In this document: positions 6,983 through 14,191 of the stretch, in pieces
Layout: each line of letters begins with the position of its first letter
Numbering within the stretch: position 1 is the first letter of the stretch
Origin: an uncultured Bacilli bacterium
Lineage (GTDB): Bacteria > Bacillota_I > Bacilli_A > RF39 > UBA660
Assembly: GCA_947853245.1 (NCBI GenBank)
Contig: CANTWP010000020.1
Coordinates: 1 to 16,485 of the forward strand
Direction of reading: 5' to 3'
DNA length: 16,485 bases
Notes under the pieces: generated by a model
What the model saw: the letters and a program-made list of their open reading frames with translations, nothing else
What the model was told of the DNA's origin: nothing
The model's database searches: none
Translations under genes and position numbers: made by a program

Positions 6983-8815
6983 ATGAAAAGAAATCAAGTA
7001 ATTAAATTATTCTCTGGTTTAATATCTATATTAGTATTTGTTTTGTTATTTCCTATTTATGTAAATGCAGAAGATTTAGCAAGTGATGAAATACAAATAG
7101 TAGAATATAGAGATTGTTCAGATTCTAATGCAGGTTGGACAACATCTGAAACTAGTTCAAAAATAGATGTGGATGGCACTCAAAATTGTTATTTAAAACG
7201 TGCATCATATAGTATGACAACTTTATACGATAAAGTAGGATTTGGTACTGATTTAAATCATGCTTTTAGATTAAGTGCTAATTTAACTTCCCCTGCATTA
7301 CAAAGATTAGATATTGCAAAGAAAATATTAGTTGAAGATTCAACTGTTAAATGTAAAGTCAATTCTTCATTATTTAGTGACAATGGTATTCGCGCAGGTA
7401 TAGGTGCTATTATTTCTGATGCTACAAAGGATAATAAAGTAAGTGCTGACGAGTATTATTATGCTTCATTAGCAATGAGTCAATTTATTTACAAGTATAC
7501 AGGTGATAGTAATTATAAAGTTTCAGACGTAAGCAATGCTATATTTACAAAATATTTAGAATTAGCTGAAACAGAATATGAAAAAGTAAATACTAAAGTT
7601 TCTGCAAAAATAGATGGTAGAAATATTACTGATATTGAAATGGTTTATGCTGGCGATGCTAGTGGCAAAAATTATATTTGGAAATCTAGTGATTATATTG
7701 TTTTTAAAGATGCGAGGTTTTTAAGCACAATAGCCAAAGGTGGAACTTCTACTGATTTTTTCCAATTCGAATTAAAGAATATGACGACTGGTCTAGATTA
7801 TTCTGATTATGTTTATGCTGCACTTATTGATGTTGATGGACTTGATGATAATGATTTGGCTTATCAATTTGGTATTTGTGATAGTAAGTCTTTTCAAATA
7901 AATGATTATAGCAATTGCAAGGCTCTAAATGGAAAAAGTTTACCGGCGGGAGATTATGAACTGTCAATAACTGTTAATGATGTAATAAATTATAATACGG
8001 TTAAAACTGTATATTCTTGTGCATCTACTACAAATACAAGTACTAAATATACACCAGTGGCATTAGCTAATAATAATGTTTCAACTTTAAAAAGAGAGAT
8101 AAACTATGATTTATACGGTAGTTTTACAATCCTAGGTGATACAGATTCTACTACAGAAGAAGATTTTGGTTCTATACATATTATGTCTATAGATGAATCT
8201 AGTAAAGAAGTATTAAGTGACTCAGAATTTAAAATTTGTACAACTTCTAGTTGCACAAAGATTATTGCAACAAGTAAAAATGGAAAGATTTCAATAAGCC
8301 CTGTTCCAGTTGGTGAATATTATATTGTTGTAACTAAAGTGCCTTCTGGATATATTACACCAGAATCCGAAAAAATAAAAATTACAAAAAATAATTCTTA
8401 TGAAGAAGATATTATTTTATCAAAAACAGGAAGTACTGGTTCTATAACAGTAAAAGCCGTTGATAGTAAAAATAATGTGTTGTCAGGTGCCAAAGTAAAG
8501 ATTTGTAAAACAGAAGATTGTAAAGATGGAGCTTTATATTCTGGAAATGGAACATATTCAGGAAAAGATATTCCATATGGAACGTATTATTTAGTTATTG
8601 ATGTACCAAAAGATTATGTTACGCAGTCTGCTATAAAATTTACTTTGGATAGCAAAAATTCTACTTATAGTAAAGATGTTAAAATAGAAGCAAAGACTGC
8701 TGTTCCAGATACTTTATCTAATGTATCAAAGATATTTATTATCTGTGGAATAGTTGGTATAATTGCGGGAATTTATTTAGTTTATACAAATGCTAAGAAG
8801 CAAGAACAAGTATAA
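6983..8815 (+). CDS. Sortase-anchored surface protein, paralogue with Cys-paired Cna-B domains
   Basis: Exported 610-residue protein, paralogous to the first gene of the operon. The signal peptide is about 1-29 (YVNAED). The head domain has RAGIGAIISDA and YYYASLAMSQFIY (about 137-170), matching the AGVAAII and YYDTEIAINRFLY blocks of the paralogue. The thioester Gln position is not Gln here either, and no YC motif is clear. The middle domain (about 235-350) shares YQFGIC and VYSC. Two Cna-B-like domains (about 394-480 and 484-568) each contain a CX4C pair (C419/C424 in KICTTSSC; C508/C513 in KICKTEDC) and lack the usual isopeptide Lys and Asn. It ends VPDTLSN, a helix, then YTNAKKQEQV. The start follows TAGGTGAT. 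The last 26 bases overlap the sortase gene. Probably the main or tip subunit of the same surface structure. Confidence 0.82.
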   Translation: MKRNQVIKLFSGLISILVFVLLFPIYVNAEDLASDEIQIVEYRDCSDSNAGWTTSETSSKIDVDGTQNCYLKRASYSMTTLYDKVGFGTDLNHAFRLSANLTSPALQRLDIAKKILVEDSTVKCKVNSSLFSDNGIRAGIGAIISDATKDNKVSADEYYYASLAMSQFIYKYTGDSNYKVSDVSNAIFTKYLELAETEYEKVNTKVSAKIDGRNITDIEMVYAGDASGKNYIWKSSDYIVFKDARFLSTIAKGGTSTDFFQFELKNMTTGLDYSDYVYAALIDVDGLDDNDLAYQFGICDSKSFQINDYSNCKALNGKSLPAGDYELSITVNDVINYNTVKTVYSCASTTNTSTKYTPVALANNNVSTLKREINYDLYGSFTILGDTDSTTEEDFGSIHIMSIDESSKEVLSDSEFKICTTSSCTKIIATSKNGKISISPVPVGEYYIVVTKVPSGYITPESEKIKITKNNSYEEDIILSKTGSTGSITVKAVDSKNNVLSGAKVKICKTEDCKDGALYSGNGTYSGKDIPYGTYYLVIDVPKDYVTQSAIKFTLDSKNSTYSKDVKIEAKTAVPDTLSNVSKIFIICGIVGIIAGIYLVYTNAKKQEQV

Positions 8816-9479
8816 TTTTTCATTTATTATAGGTCTCTTACTTTTAATAACAGGAATTGTAATTATTTGTTATAATTACTTTAGTACTAAAAAAATTGAG
8901 GCATTTAATAGTATGAATATTGCTTTAATTGAATCAGAAATTCCTGATAATATTGAAAATGATGAGGATATTCCAGAAGTAGATGGTCAACCATTAGAAC
9001 CTAGTGATGATGAACCATCTACTGAAGATCCTGGCATAGTTGAAAAACCTAAACCAAAGCCTATTGATTATTCAAAATATTATGTAGGAACATTAGAAAT
9101 ACCTAAAATTAATTTAAAAAAAGGATTCTTAGAAATAAATTCACCGTATAATAATGTTAATAGAAATGTAACAGTTATTCAAACATCTACATACCCTGAT
9201 GTAGATAAAGGCAATTTTATTTTAGCGGCACATACAGGCACTAGTAGCGTTAGTTTTTTTACTAAACTTCATGATTTAGTAATTGGTGATCTAGCTTATA
9301 TTAATTATAAACAGAAAAAATATACGTATAAATTAGTAAATATTTATACTCAACCAAAAAATGGTAGTATTTCTATTTATCGTGATACAGAAAAAACTAC
9401 TTTAACTCTAGTAACTTGTACAAAAAATACTCAAGATACACAAACGGTATTTATATTAGAATTAATAAATGTTAAATAA
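8790..9479 (+). CDS. Sortase, putative dedicated transpeptidase of the operon
   Basis: Membrane-anchored cysteine transpeptidase expected to cleave the sorting signals of the three preceding proteins and link them to wall or to each other. Of 229 residues, 10-32 form an N-terminal membrane segment. Residues 50-92 are an acidic and Pro-rich linker. The sortase fold starts at YYVGTLEIPKINLK (about 97). The catalytic His is H148 (ILAAHTG) and the Cys is C210 (LTLVTC). The residue aligned with the essential Arg (R197 of S. aureus SrtA) appears to be Gln218 in TQTVFI, and no Arg follows C210. ATG 8790 lies inside the previous gene; the next in-frame Met would remove the anchor, so the overlapping start is preferred and suggests translational coupling. 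Class is uncertain, most like class B/D. Confidence 0.85.
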   Translation: MLRSKNKYNFSFIIGLLLLITGIVIICYNYFSTKKIEAFNSMNIALIESEIPDNIENDEDIPEVDGQPLEPSDDEPSTEDPGIVEKPKPKPIDYSKYYVGTLEIPKINLKKGFLEINSPYNNVNRNVTVIQTSTYPDVDKGNFILAAHTGTSSVSFFTKLHDLVIGDLAYINYKQKKYTYKLVNIYTQPKNGSISIYRDTEKTTLTLVTCTKNTQDTQTVFILELINVK

Positions 9480-9493
9480 AAAGGAGTGTTAAT

Positions 9494-10222
9494 ATGATTG
9501 ATTTTTCTTTTTCTGAAAAATTAGTTCAATTAAAAGACATTATTGTGTCTTCTCCTTTTTTTTTCATTTCTTTAATAATTGGACTTATTTTATTGATTAT
9601 AATGACTGTGGGAATTAAGAAAAATAGACGAATAAATAAAATTATTTTTATGATAGCTTGGCTTTTTGTTATTGTATTCTGTATTGTTCGTTATTTTACG
9701 TTTTTCACAAGCATTTTAGATCGATTATTTGGTAGGATCGTTGAAGAAATATATTTTCCTTCAATATCTATATATACATTAATGTTATTGTTTACTAATT
9801 TTATCTTTGGCTATTCGTTATTTAAAAAGAAGATGGATGATTTAATTAAAATTGTTAATTTAGCTTTACCAATGGAATTAGATTTTCTCTTTATTATGAT
9901 TTTGGATATTATTGTGAAAAATAATATTGATATTTATGCAGATTTTGAAATTTATACTAATTCAAAATTATTAGTATTATTAGAGTTTAGCATGTTTCTA
10001 TTCTTGGTATGGATATTTATTGTTGCGGTTATTTACTTAATTAAGAAATATGCGGTTAAGAAAGTATTTGTCAATAAATATAAAGAAAAGGATTTTGAAG
10101 TTATAGATATGTCTGATAATAAACTATCTAAGGAAGAAGTAATTGATAAAGATAATATAGAAGAGATTATTGATTTGGAAGACAATAGTGTTAAGGATAA
10201 TATAGAAATAGTTGATTTATAG
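9494..10222 (+). CDS. Five-helix membrane protein at the end of the sortase operon
   Basis: I do not recognise a named family. The 242-residue protein has five likely membrane helices at about 20-40, 49-68, 89-109, 122-141 and 157-183, with basic residues between the first two (KKNRRINK). It ends in an acidic cytoplasmic tail (about 196-242) in which the short block DNIE occurs twice beside IIDLED and IVDL. A strong Shine-Dalgarno (AAGGAG, 9481-9486) precedes ATG 9494, only 14 bases after the sortase stop, and a terminator follows the stop. It is therefore the last gene of the surface operon. By position it could help sortase or substrate placement in the membrane. That is inference; no catalytic motif is visible. 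Confidence 0.75.
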   Translation: MIDFSFSEKLVQLKDIIVSSPFFFISLIIGLILLIIMTVGIKKNRRINKIIFMIAWLFVIVFCIVRYFTFFTSILDRLFGRIVEEIYFPSISIYTLMLLFTNFIFGYSLFKKKMDDLIKIVNLALPMELDFLFIMILDIIVKNNIDIYADFEIYTNSKLLVLLEFSMFLFLVWIFIVAVIYLIKKYAVKKVFVNKYKEKDFEVIDMSDNKLSKEEVIDKDNIEEIIDLEDNSVKDNIEIVDL

Positions 10223-10245
10223 AACTTCTAAGTTCTTTTTTTTTT
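10221..10245 (+). terminator. terminator of the surface-protein operon
   Basis: AGAACT and AGTTCT pair around a TCTA loop, followed immediately by a run of ten T. It overlaps the last two bases of the preceding stop codon. Confidence 0.8.
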
Positions 10246-10274
10246 CATATAATTAATTAAAGTATGGTGATATT

Positions 10275-10505
10275 ATGCGACTTTCGGATTTACAGAGTAA
10301 GGATATAATTAATATAAATGATGGTAAAAAGATTGGTAATATAATTGATGTTAAGATTAATGAACAAGGTGATATGGAGGGATTAGTAGTAGAACAATCT
10401 AAGTTTTTAGTATCTATGTTTACTAGTCGTAATGAGGTAGAAATAAAATGGAATCAGATTGAAAAAATAGGAGAAGATGTTATACTTGTAAATTTTATGA
10501 TTTAA
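10275..10505 (+). CDS. PRC-barrel protein, YlmC/YmxH family
   Basis: A 76-residue single PRC-barrel domain of the YlmC/YmxH type, a family common in spore formers and often annotated as sporulation-associated, with no established biochemical role. The opening MRLSDLQSKDIININDGKKIGNI is the conserved first half (residues 1-23). The second half is EGLVVEQSK and the basic-acidic block EVEIKWNQIEKIGEDVILV. No signal peptide or helix is seen, so it is cytoplasmic. GGTGAT (10266-10271) serves as ribosome binding site. A TATAAT at 10248-10253, just past the upstream terminator, may be its -10 box, although I see no good -35. Its presence fits the sporulating host implied by sigG. Confidence 0.85.
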   Translation: MRLSDLQSKDIININDGKKIGNIIDVKINEQGDMEGLVVEQSKFLVSMFTSRNEVEIKWNQIEKIGEDVILVNFMI

Positions 10506-10533
10506 TGCTATGATGTAAGAGAAGGTGAAATAG

Positions 10534-11571
10534 ATGAAAGATAAAATTACTATAAATATGTTATCTTCTGCTGACAAAGTAGATGGTCAAGGTGTTGGAA
10601 GTGCATATTTAGAGCAAACATCTCTTGTAAAAGATGGTGCAAAAGAGTATTTTAATGTTGAAATAAACAGTCGAGAAAAAGCAGATATAATTCATTGTCA
10701 TACAATAGATCCTGTGAATTATTTAAAGATGCGTATGAATAAAGGAGTTAATGTTTCTTATGTTCATTTTTTACCGCATACATTAGATGGTAGTATAAAA
10801 CTACCATTTCCTGCTTTTAAAGTATTTAAAAATTATGTAATAGAGTTTTATAAGACAGCTGATCATGTAGTTATAGTTAATCCTATATTTAAGAAAGAAT
10901 TAGCACAATATGGTATTGAAGAAGAAAAGATTCATTATATTCCTAATTATGTATCTAGAGAACAGTTCCATAAGCTTAGTCCTCAGAAAATAACAGCTTT
11001 AAAACGTAAATATAGTATTGATAAAAATAAATTTGTCGTTTTAGGTGTAGGTCAAGTTCAAACTAGAAAAGGTGTTTTAGACTTTATAAAGACTGCCAAA
11101 AAATTACCAGATGTACAATTTGTATGGTGTGGAGGCTTTTCTTTTGGATGTATTACTGATGGTTATGAAGAATTAAAGAAGGTTTATGATAATCCTCCTG
11201 AGAATATTAAATTCTTAGGAATAATACCTAGAGAAGAAATGAATAATATGTATAATATATCTGATGTATTATTTATGCCTTCTTATAATGAATTATTTCC
11301 AATGGCTATCCTAGAGGCGATAAACTCTAGTAAACCTTTATTACTTCGTGATTTAGAGCTTTATGAAGATATTCTATTTAATAAATATATTAAGGGTAAA
11401 AACGTCAATGAATTTGCTAATGCCATAAAAAAATTAAGTACTGATGATAAATATTATAAACATCAAAGTAAACTATCAGATGAAATAAGTAAATATTATT
11501 CGAAAGAACATGTCTTACAAATGTGGATTGATTTTTATACGAAAATATATGAAGAAAGAGTAGAAAAATAA
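10534..11571 (+). CDS. Glycosyltransferase family 4 (GT-B), possibly glycolipid-forming
   Basis: Cytoplasmic or membrane-associated transferase of 345 residues with the two-domain GT-B layout. The N-terminal acceptor half contains DIIHCHTIDP (51-60) and VSYVHFLPHTLDG. The C-terminal donor half begins near FVVLGVGQVQTRKG (167-180), whose Lys179 sits at the usual phosphate-contact position. The retaining EX7E motif is NELFPMAILEA (E253, E261). There is no signal peptide or helix. The opening NMLSSADKVDGQGVGSAYL resembles diacylglycerol glycosyltransferases that make glycolipid anchors in Firmicutes and acholeplasmas. I hold that specificity only loosely. The start follows AGAAGGTGA. It lies 28 bases after the PRC-barrel gene, so the two may be co-transcribed, and a strong terminator overlaps its stop. 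Confidence 0.85.
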   Translation: MKDKITINMLSSADKVDGQGVGSAYLEQTSLVKDGAKEYFNVEINSREKADIIHCHTIDPVNYLKMRMNKGVNVSYVHFLPHTLDGSIKLPFPAFKVFKNYVIEFYKTADHVVIVNPIFKKELAQYGIEEEKIHYIPNYVSREQFHKLSPQKITALKRKYSIDKNKFVVLGVGQVQTRKGVLDFIKTAKKLPDVQFVWCGGFSFGCITDGYEELKKVYDNPPENIKFLGIIPREEMNNMYNISDVLFMPSYNELFPMAILEAINSSKPLLLRDLELYEDILFNKYIKGKNVNEFANAIKKLSTDDKYYKHQSKLSDEISKYYSKEHVLQMWIDFYTKIYEERVEK

Positions 11572-11587
11572 AAATTCTACTCTTTTT
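11555..11587 (+). terminator. strong terminator after the glycosyltransferase
   Basis: AAAGAGTAGAA (11555-11565) pairs perfectly with TTCTACTCTTT (11575-11585) around a nine-base A-rich loop, with T residues continuing. The 5' arm lies inside the last codons of the glycosyltransferase gene. Confidence 0.85.
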
Positions 11588-11635
11588 TCTGTTATAATAA
11601 ATATATATTTAAATATTAATCTGAGGTTGGTACAC

Positions 11636-12619
11636 ATGAAAAGAATAAGTTTATTAATTATCATATGTTTTTGTCTTTTACTTAGTGGCTGTTCTTTAAA
11701 GCAAGAAAAGGAATATAAATTAAATCTATATTATATGGATACTTATATTTATGTTGATTTTTTTTGTAATAATAAAGAACAAGCAGAAGCAATGAAAACA
11801 TCTATCGATAGTATTTATGAATCTTATCATAAATTATCCGATCGTTATAATGAATATGATGATATTATAAATATTTATAGCATTCATAATAATGATAGGA
11901 AAGATGACTACTTAGTGTTAGATCCTAAATTATATGATTTATTAGAATATTCTCTTGAATTTCAAAAGATGACAAATAACCGTTTTAATATTGAAATAGG
12001 TGGAATTATTGATGTATGGAAGAAGTACCGAGAGTTAGGAGAAGGTATTCCTAATGTAAAAGAATTAAAGACTGCTGATAAGAGAAATAAGTTGGTATTA
12101 CTTGGCGATAATAAAATTAAAAACAATCATCCTAATTTAGATTTAGGAGCTATTAGTAAAGGGTATGCTACTGAGAAAGTTGGAAAATACTTAGAAGAAC
12201 AAGGTATTACTAAGTATTTAATTAATGCTGGTGGTAATGTCAAAGTAGGTCTTCCTAATAATAAAGATTATTATCGAGTAGGTATTCAAAGCCCTAATAA
12301 AGATGGTTCTTTAGTAACTATTGTTAAGGGAAAAAATATTAGTGTAGTAACTAGTGGTAGTTATGAGAGAAATTATACATATCAAGGTAAAACATATTCT
12401 CATATTATTGATCCTAGTACTTTATATCCAGCTGAATTTATGAAGAGTGTAACTGTCATAACAGAAGATAGTGCAATAGGTGATTTATTATCAACCACTT
12501 TATTTTTAATGAATGTGGATGATGGTTTAGAATTTATTAAAAACTATAATGCAGAAGCTATTTGGGTTACTAATAATGATGAATTAATTCGCAGTGAAGG
12601 ATTTAGTAGTTATGAATAA
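11636..12619 (+). CDS. apbE: FAD:protein FMN transferase (ApbE-like lipoprotein)
   Basis: Extracytosolic enzyme that transfers FMN from FAD to a Ser/Thr of target proteins; the FMN-binding lipoprotein encoded at 13535-13981 is the obvious substrate. The signal peptide ends in the lipobox LSGC (C19), so it is membrane-tethered outside the cell. Family motifs are intact in 327 residues: LDLGAISKGYATEKV (168-182), NAGGNV (197-202), TSGSYER (239-245), HIIDPSTLYP (256-265) and DSAIGDLLSTTLF (278-290) with the metal/FMN-site Asp. ATG 11636 is chosen over an upstream in-frame TTG at 11627 because TGAGGT (11622-11627) is spaced correctly for it. A TATAAT at 11593-11598 could be its -10 box. The gene overlaps the next by eight bases, marking an operon. 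Confidence 0.95.
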   Translation: MKRISLLIIICFCLLLSGCSLKQEKEYKLNLYYMDTYIYVDFFCNNKEQAEAMKTSIDSIYESYHKLSDRYNEYDDIINIYSIHNNDRKDDYLVLDPKLYDLLEYSLEFQKMTNNRFNIEIGGIIDVWKKYRELGEGIPNVKELKTADKRNKLVLLGDNKIKNNHPNLDLGAISKGYATEKVGKYLEEQGITKYLINAGGNVKVGLPNNKDYYRVGIQSPNKDGSLVTIVKGKNISVVTSGSYERNYTYQGKTYSHIIDPSTLYPAEFMKSVTVITEDSAIGDLLSTTLFLMNVDDGLEFIKNYNAEAIWVTNNDELIRSEGFSSYE

Positions 12620-12977
12620 GAGTGATAAGATATTATTAATTATTATTACTATTATTATATTAGTTATCTGTTGTATAACATTTTCAAAGAAATCTGATTT
12701 ACCTAAGAAAGCTATGGTTTATTATCAAAATGATTTAGTTTTAAGTATTGATTTAACTGATGATAGTGTAAATACTTATGAAGTAGATGGACTTTTAGGA
12801 AAAGTTGTAATTGAAAAAAATGGTAGTAAAGTTCGTGTGATAGAGGAAAATAGTCCAAATCATATTTGTAGTAAACAGGGTTATATAGAGGAAAGTTATG
12901 AAGTACTTATTTGTTTACCCAATAAAATAGTTATTAAAATAGAAGCTGAAGAAAAGATCGATACTATAGTAAAGTAG
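12612..12977 (+). CDS. NusG domain II-containing membrane-anchored protein
   Basis: A 121-residue protein with one N-terminal membrane helix (about 7-24) and an extracytosolic NusG-domain-II fold. The family signature is SPNHICSKQGYI (81-92) followed by VLICLPNKIVIKI (98-110); C86 and C101 are the conserved Cys pair and could form a disulfide. Despite the name it has no transcription role that I can see. Such proteins commonly neighbour ApbE and Rnf-like or FMN-binding proteins. ATG 12612 is chosen, with AAGGAT at 12597-12602, rather than the in-frame GTG at 12594; it overlaps the apbE stop by eight bases. The next gene begins seven bases after its stop. Confidence 0.88.
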   Translation: MNKSDKILLIIITIIILVICCITFSKKSDLPKKAMVYYQNDLVLSIDLTDDSVNTYEVDGLLGKVVIEKNGSKVRVIEENSPNHICSKQGYIEESYEVLICLPNKIVIKIEAEEKIDTIVK

Positions 12978-12984
12978 GTGTTTA

Positions 12985-13479
12985 ATGGAAATTAAAAAGT
13001 TTACCAGATTGTCAATGTTATTAGCACTTTCTGTAGTTTTAAATATAGTAGAAAGTTTTATTCCATTCTTTAATGGAACTATACCAGGATTAAAGATTGG
13101 ACTTGCTAATACGGTAATATTATTTGTTCTTTATTTTTATTCTTTTAAAGATGCTATGACATTATCAATATTACGAGTGTTGTTAGTAGGCATTTTAAGA
13201 ACAGGGCTTTTTAGTATAACCTCTTTATTTAGTTTTGGTGGTGCTTTAATAAGTATAGTTATGATGTTTTTGTCTAAGAAATTTACTAAATTATCTATTA
13301 TTGGTGTTAGTATAATTGGTTCTATTAGTCATGCTATTGGTCAGATTATAGTAGCTATATTATTAGTAAAAAATATTAATATAGTCTATTATCTTCCTTG
13401 GATCTTATTGTTTGCAATTCCTTCCGGAATATTGGTAGGATTTATTAGTAAAGAAATGTTGAAATATTTTAAATATTAA
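12985..13479 (+). CDS. Gx transporter / heptaprenyl diphosphate synthase component I-type membrane protein
   Basis: A 164-residue integral membrane protein of the Hpre_diP_synt_I family, now often called Gx transporter family. It opens with a short basic N-terminus and LSMLLALSVVLNIVESFIP. The signature GTIPGLKIGLANTVILFVLYF is at residues 31-51, then FKDAMTLSILRVLLVGIL. About five helices follow, with SFGGALISIVMMFLSKK and GSISHAIGQIIVAILL. The overall shape resembles an ECF-type substrate-binding component. Its place between a NusG-II protein and an FMN-binding lipoprotein suggests it serves the flavin redox module, perhaps in flavin or quinone supply. The prenyl-synthase name should not be taken as function. 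Ribosome binding site is TAGGTG. Confidence 0.88.
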   Translation: MEIKKFTRLSMLLALSVVLNIVESFIPFFNGTIPGLKIGLANTVILFVLYFYSFKDAMTLSILRVLLVGILRTGLFSITSLFSFGGALISIVMMFLSKKFTKLSIIGVSIIGSISHAIGQIIVAILLVKNINIVYYLPWILLFAIPSGILVGFISKEMLKYFKY

Positions 13480-13483
13480 GATA

Positions 13484-13512
13484 TTGTAAAATAGTTAAAT
13501 TTTATATATAAT
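13484..13512 (+). promoter_or_regulatory. sigma-A promoter of the FMN-binding lipoprotein gene
   Basis: TTGTAA at 13484-13489, 17 bases, then a perfect TATAAT at 13507-13512. Transcription would start near 13519. It gives the lipoprotein its own transcript in addition to read-through from apbE, which suits a protein needed in excess over its modifying enzyme. Confidence 0.65.
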
Positions 13513-13534
13513 TGTATTAGAAAGTAGGGATAAT

Positions 13535-13981
13535 GTGAAAAAGTTATTAGTTATTATGTTTAGTTTGTTATGTGCATTCGTAACTGGTTGTGGTAGTAAA
13601 ACTTTAAAAGAAGGTACTTATAAAGCAACCGCTATTGATAATTATGGTGGTGAGGAAAATACTGCTAGTGCGGAATTAGTAGTAAATAAAGAAGGAAAGA
13701 TAGAGTCTATTTATTTAGATACAACTTATACAGTTGATGGAGTACAAACTACTAAGAAAACTTTGAAAGAGGGATATGGTATGATGGGACATCCCTATGG
13801 TTCTAAAGTTGGAGAATGGTACGAGCAAGTTGAAAAATTAGAAGCTGCTATTGTGGAACATCAAGGTACTGAATTTTTAGCATTAGGTCAAGATGGTAAA
13901 ACAGATGCAGTTAGTGGTTGTACGATTAATATTAGTGCTTTAGTAGAAGCTGCTAATAAGGCAATAGAACAGGCAAAATGA
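13535..13981 (+). CDS. FMN-binding (FMN_bind domain) lipoprotein
   Basis: Extracytosolic redox lipoprotein of 148 residues. The signal peptide ends in VTGC (C19), followed by one FMN_bind domain (about 25-148) opening LKEGTYKATAIDNYGGE. The covalent flavin motif is DAVSGCTI (124-131); Thr130 would receive FMN from ApbE. The usual Ala of SGAT is Cys here. It resembles the single-domain flavin lipoproteins of Gram-positive extracellular electron transfer. The start codon is GTG at 13535 behind GTAGGG, since the ATG two bases earlier runs straight into TGA. It has its own promoter and is followed by a terminator, though it lies only 55 bases after the Gx gene. The stop is TGA, showing TGA is not read as Trp here. 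Confidence 0.93.
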   Translation: MKKLLVIMFSLLCAFVTGCGSKTLKEGTYKATAIDNYGGEENTASAELVVNKEGKIESIYLDTTYTVDGVQTTKKTLKEGYGMMGHPYGSKVGEWYEQVEKLEAAIVEHQGTEFLALGQDGKTDAVSGCTINISALVEAANKAIEQAK

Positions 13982-13988
13982 AAAATAG

Positions 13989-14017
13989 AATAGTTTACAA
14001 AACGTAAACTATTTTTT
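13989..14017 (+). terminator. terminator after the flavin redox genes
   Basis: AATAGTTTAC (13989-13998) pairs perfectly with GTAAACTATT (14004-14013) around AAAAC, followed by T residues. A near-copy of the stem core occurs at 16427-16457. Confidence 0.82.
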
Positions 14018-14028
14018 ATAAAAAAATA

Positions 14029-14057
14029 TTGACAAAATTTGAAAAAAGTTTTAATTT
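14029..14057 (+). promoter_or_regulatory. candidate promoter with perfect -35
   Basis: TTGACA at 14029-14034 is a perfect -35 box. At 17 bases the -10 candidate is TAATTT (14052-14057), which is weak; TATAAC at 14057-14062 is better in sequence but spaced at 22. It would drive the leader ORF at 14087. Confidence 0.4.
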
Positions 14058-14086
14058 ATAACAATAAATTATTTGGTGGTGGTAAT

Positions 14087-14155
14087 ATGATTTTAAAATC
14101 TTTCAAATTATTTACTGATGTATATTACGAGGATAATATTTTTAGGCATTTTTAA
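14087..14155 (+). CDS. 22-codon leader ORF (possible attenuator leader peptide)
   Basis: A 22-codon ORF (opening MILKSFKLF, ending NIFRHF) starts at ATG 14087 behind an unusually strong G-rich ribosome binding site (GGTGGTGG, 14075-14082). Its last codons run through the 5' arm of a long terminator hairpin, and its stop lies at the hairpin apex. That arrangement, together with the promoter before it and a GNAT gene after it, is what a leader peptide controlling a terminator looks like. It shows no recognisable domain. It could also be the remnant 5' end of a lost gene; the close match of its stop to the hairpin apex favours the leader view. Confidence 0.45.
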   Translation: MILKSFKLFTDVYYEDNIFRHF

Positions 14156-14181
14156 ATGCCTAGAATTATTGTCCTCTTTTT
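14129..14181 (+). terminator. 22-bp terminator hairpin over the leader ORF end
   Basis: Bases 14129-14150 pair with 14155-14176 with a single T-T mismatch and two G-T pairs, topped by a short loop; five T residues follow (14177-14181). It lies between the leader ORF and the acetyltransferase gene, only 11 bases before the AGGAGA-ATG of that gene. Confidence 0.8.
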
Positions 14182-14191
14182 AGTAGGAGAA

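Noticed and set aside
6701..6997. Minus-strand open frame opposite the small Cna-B-like gene
   Set aside because: Antisense shadow spanning an operon junction, no start signal.
12594..12611. GTG 12594 as start of the NusG-domain-II protein
   Set aside because: ATG 12612 has AAGGAT at proper spacing and gives a normal anchor; the GTG lacks a ribosome binding site.
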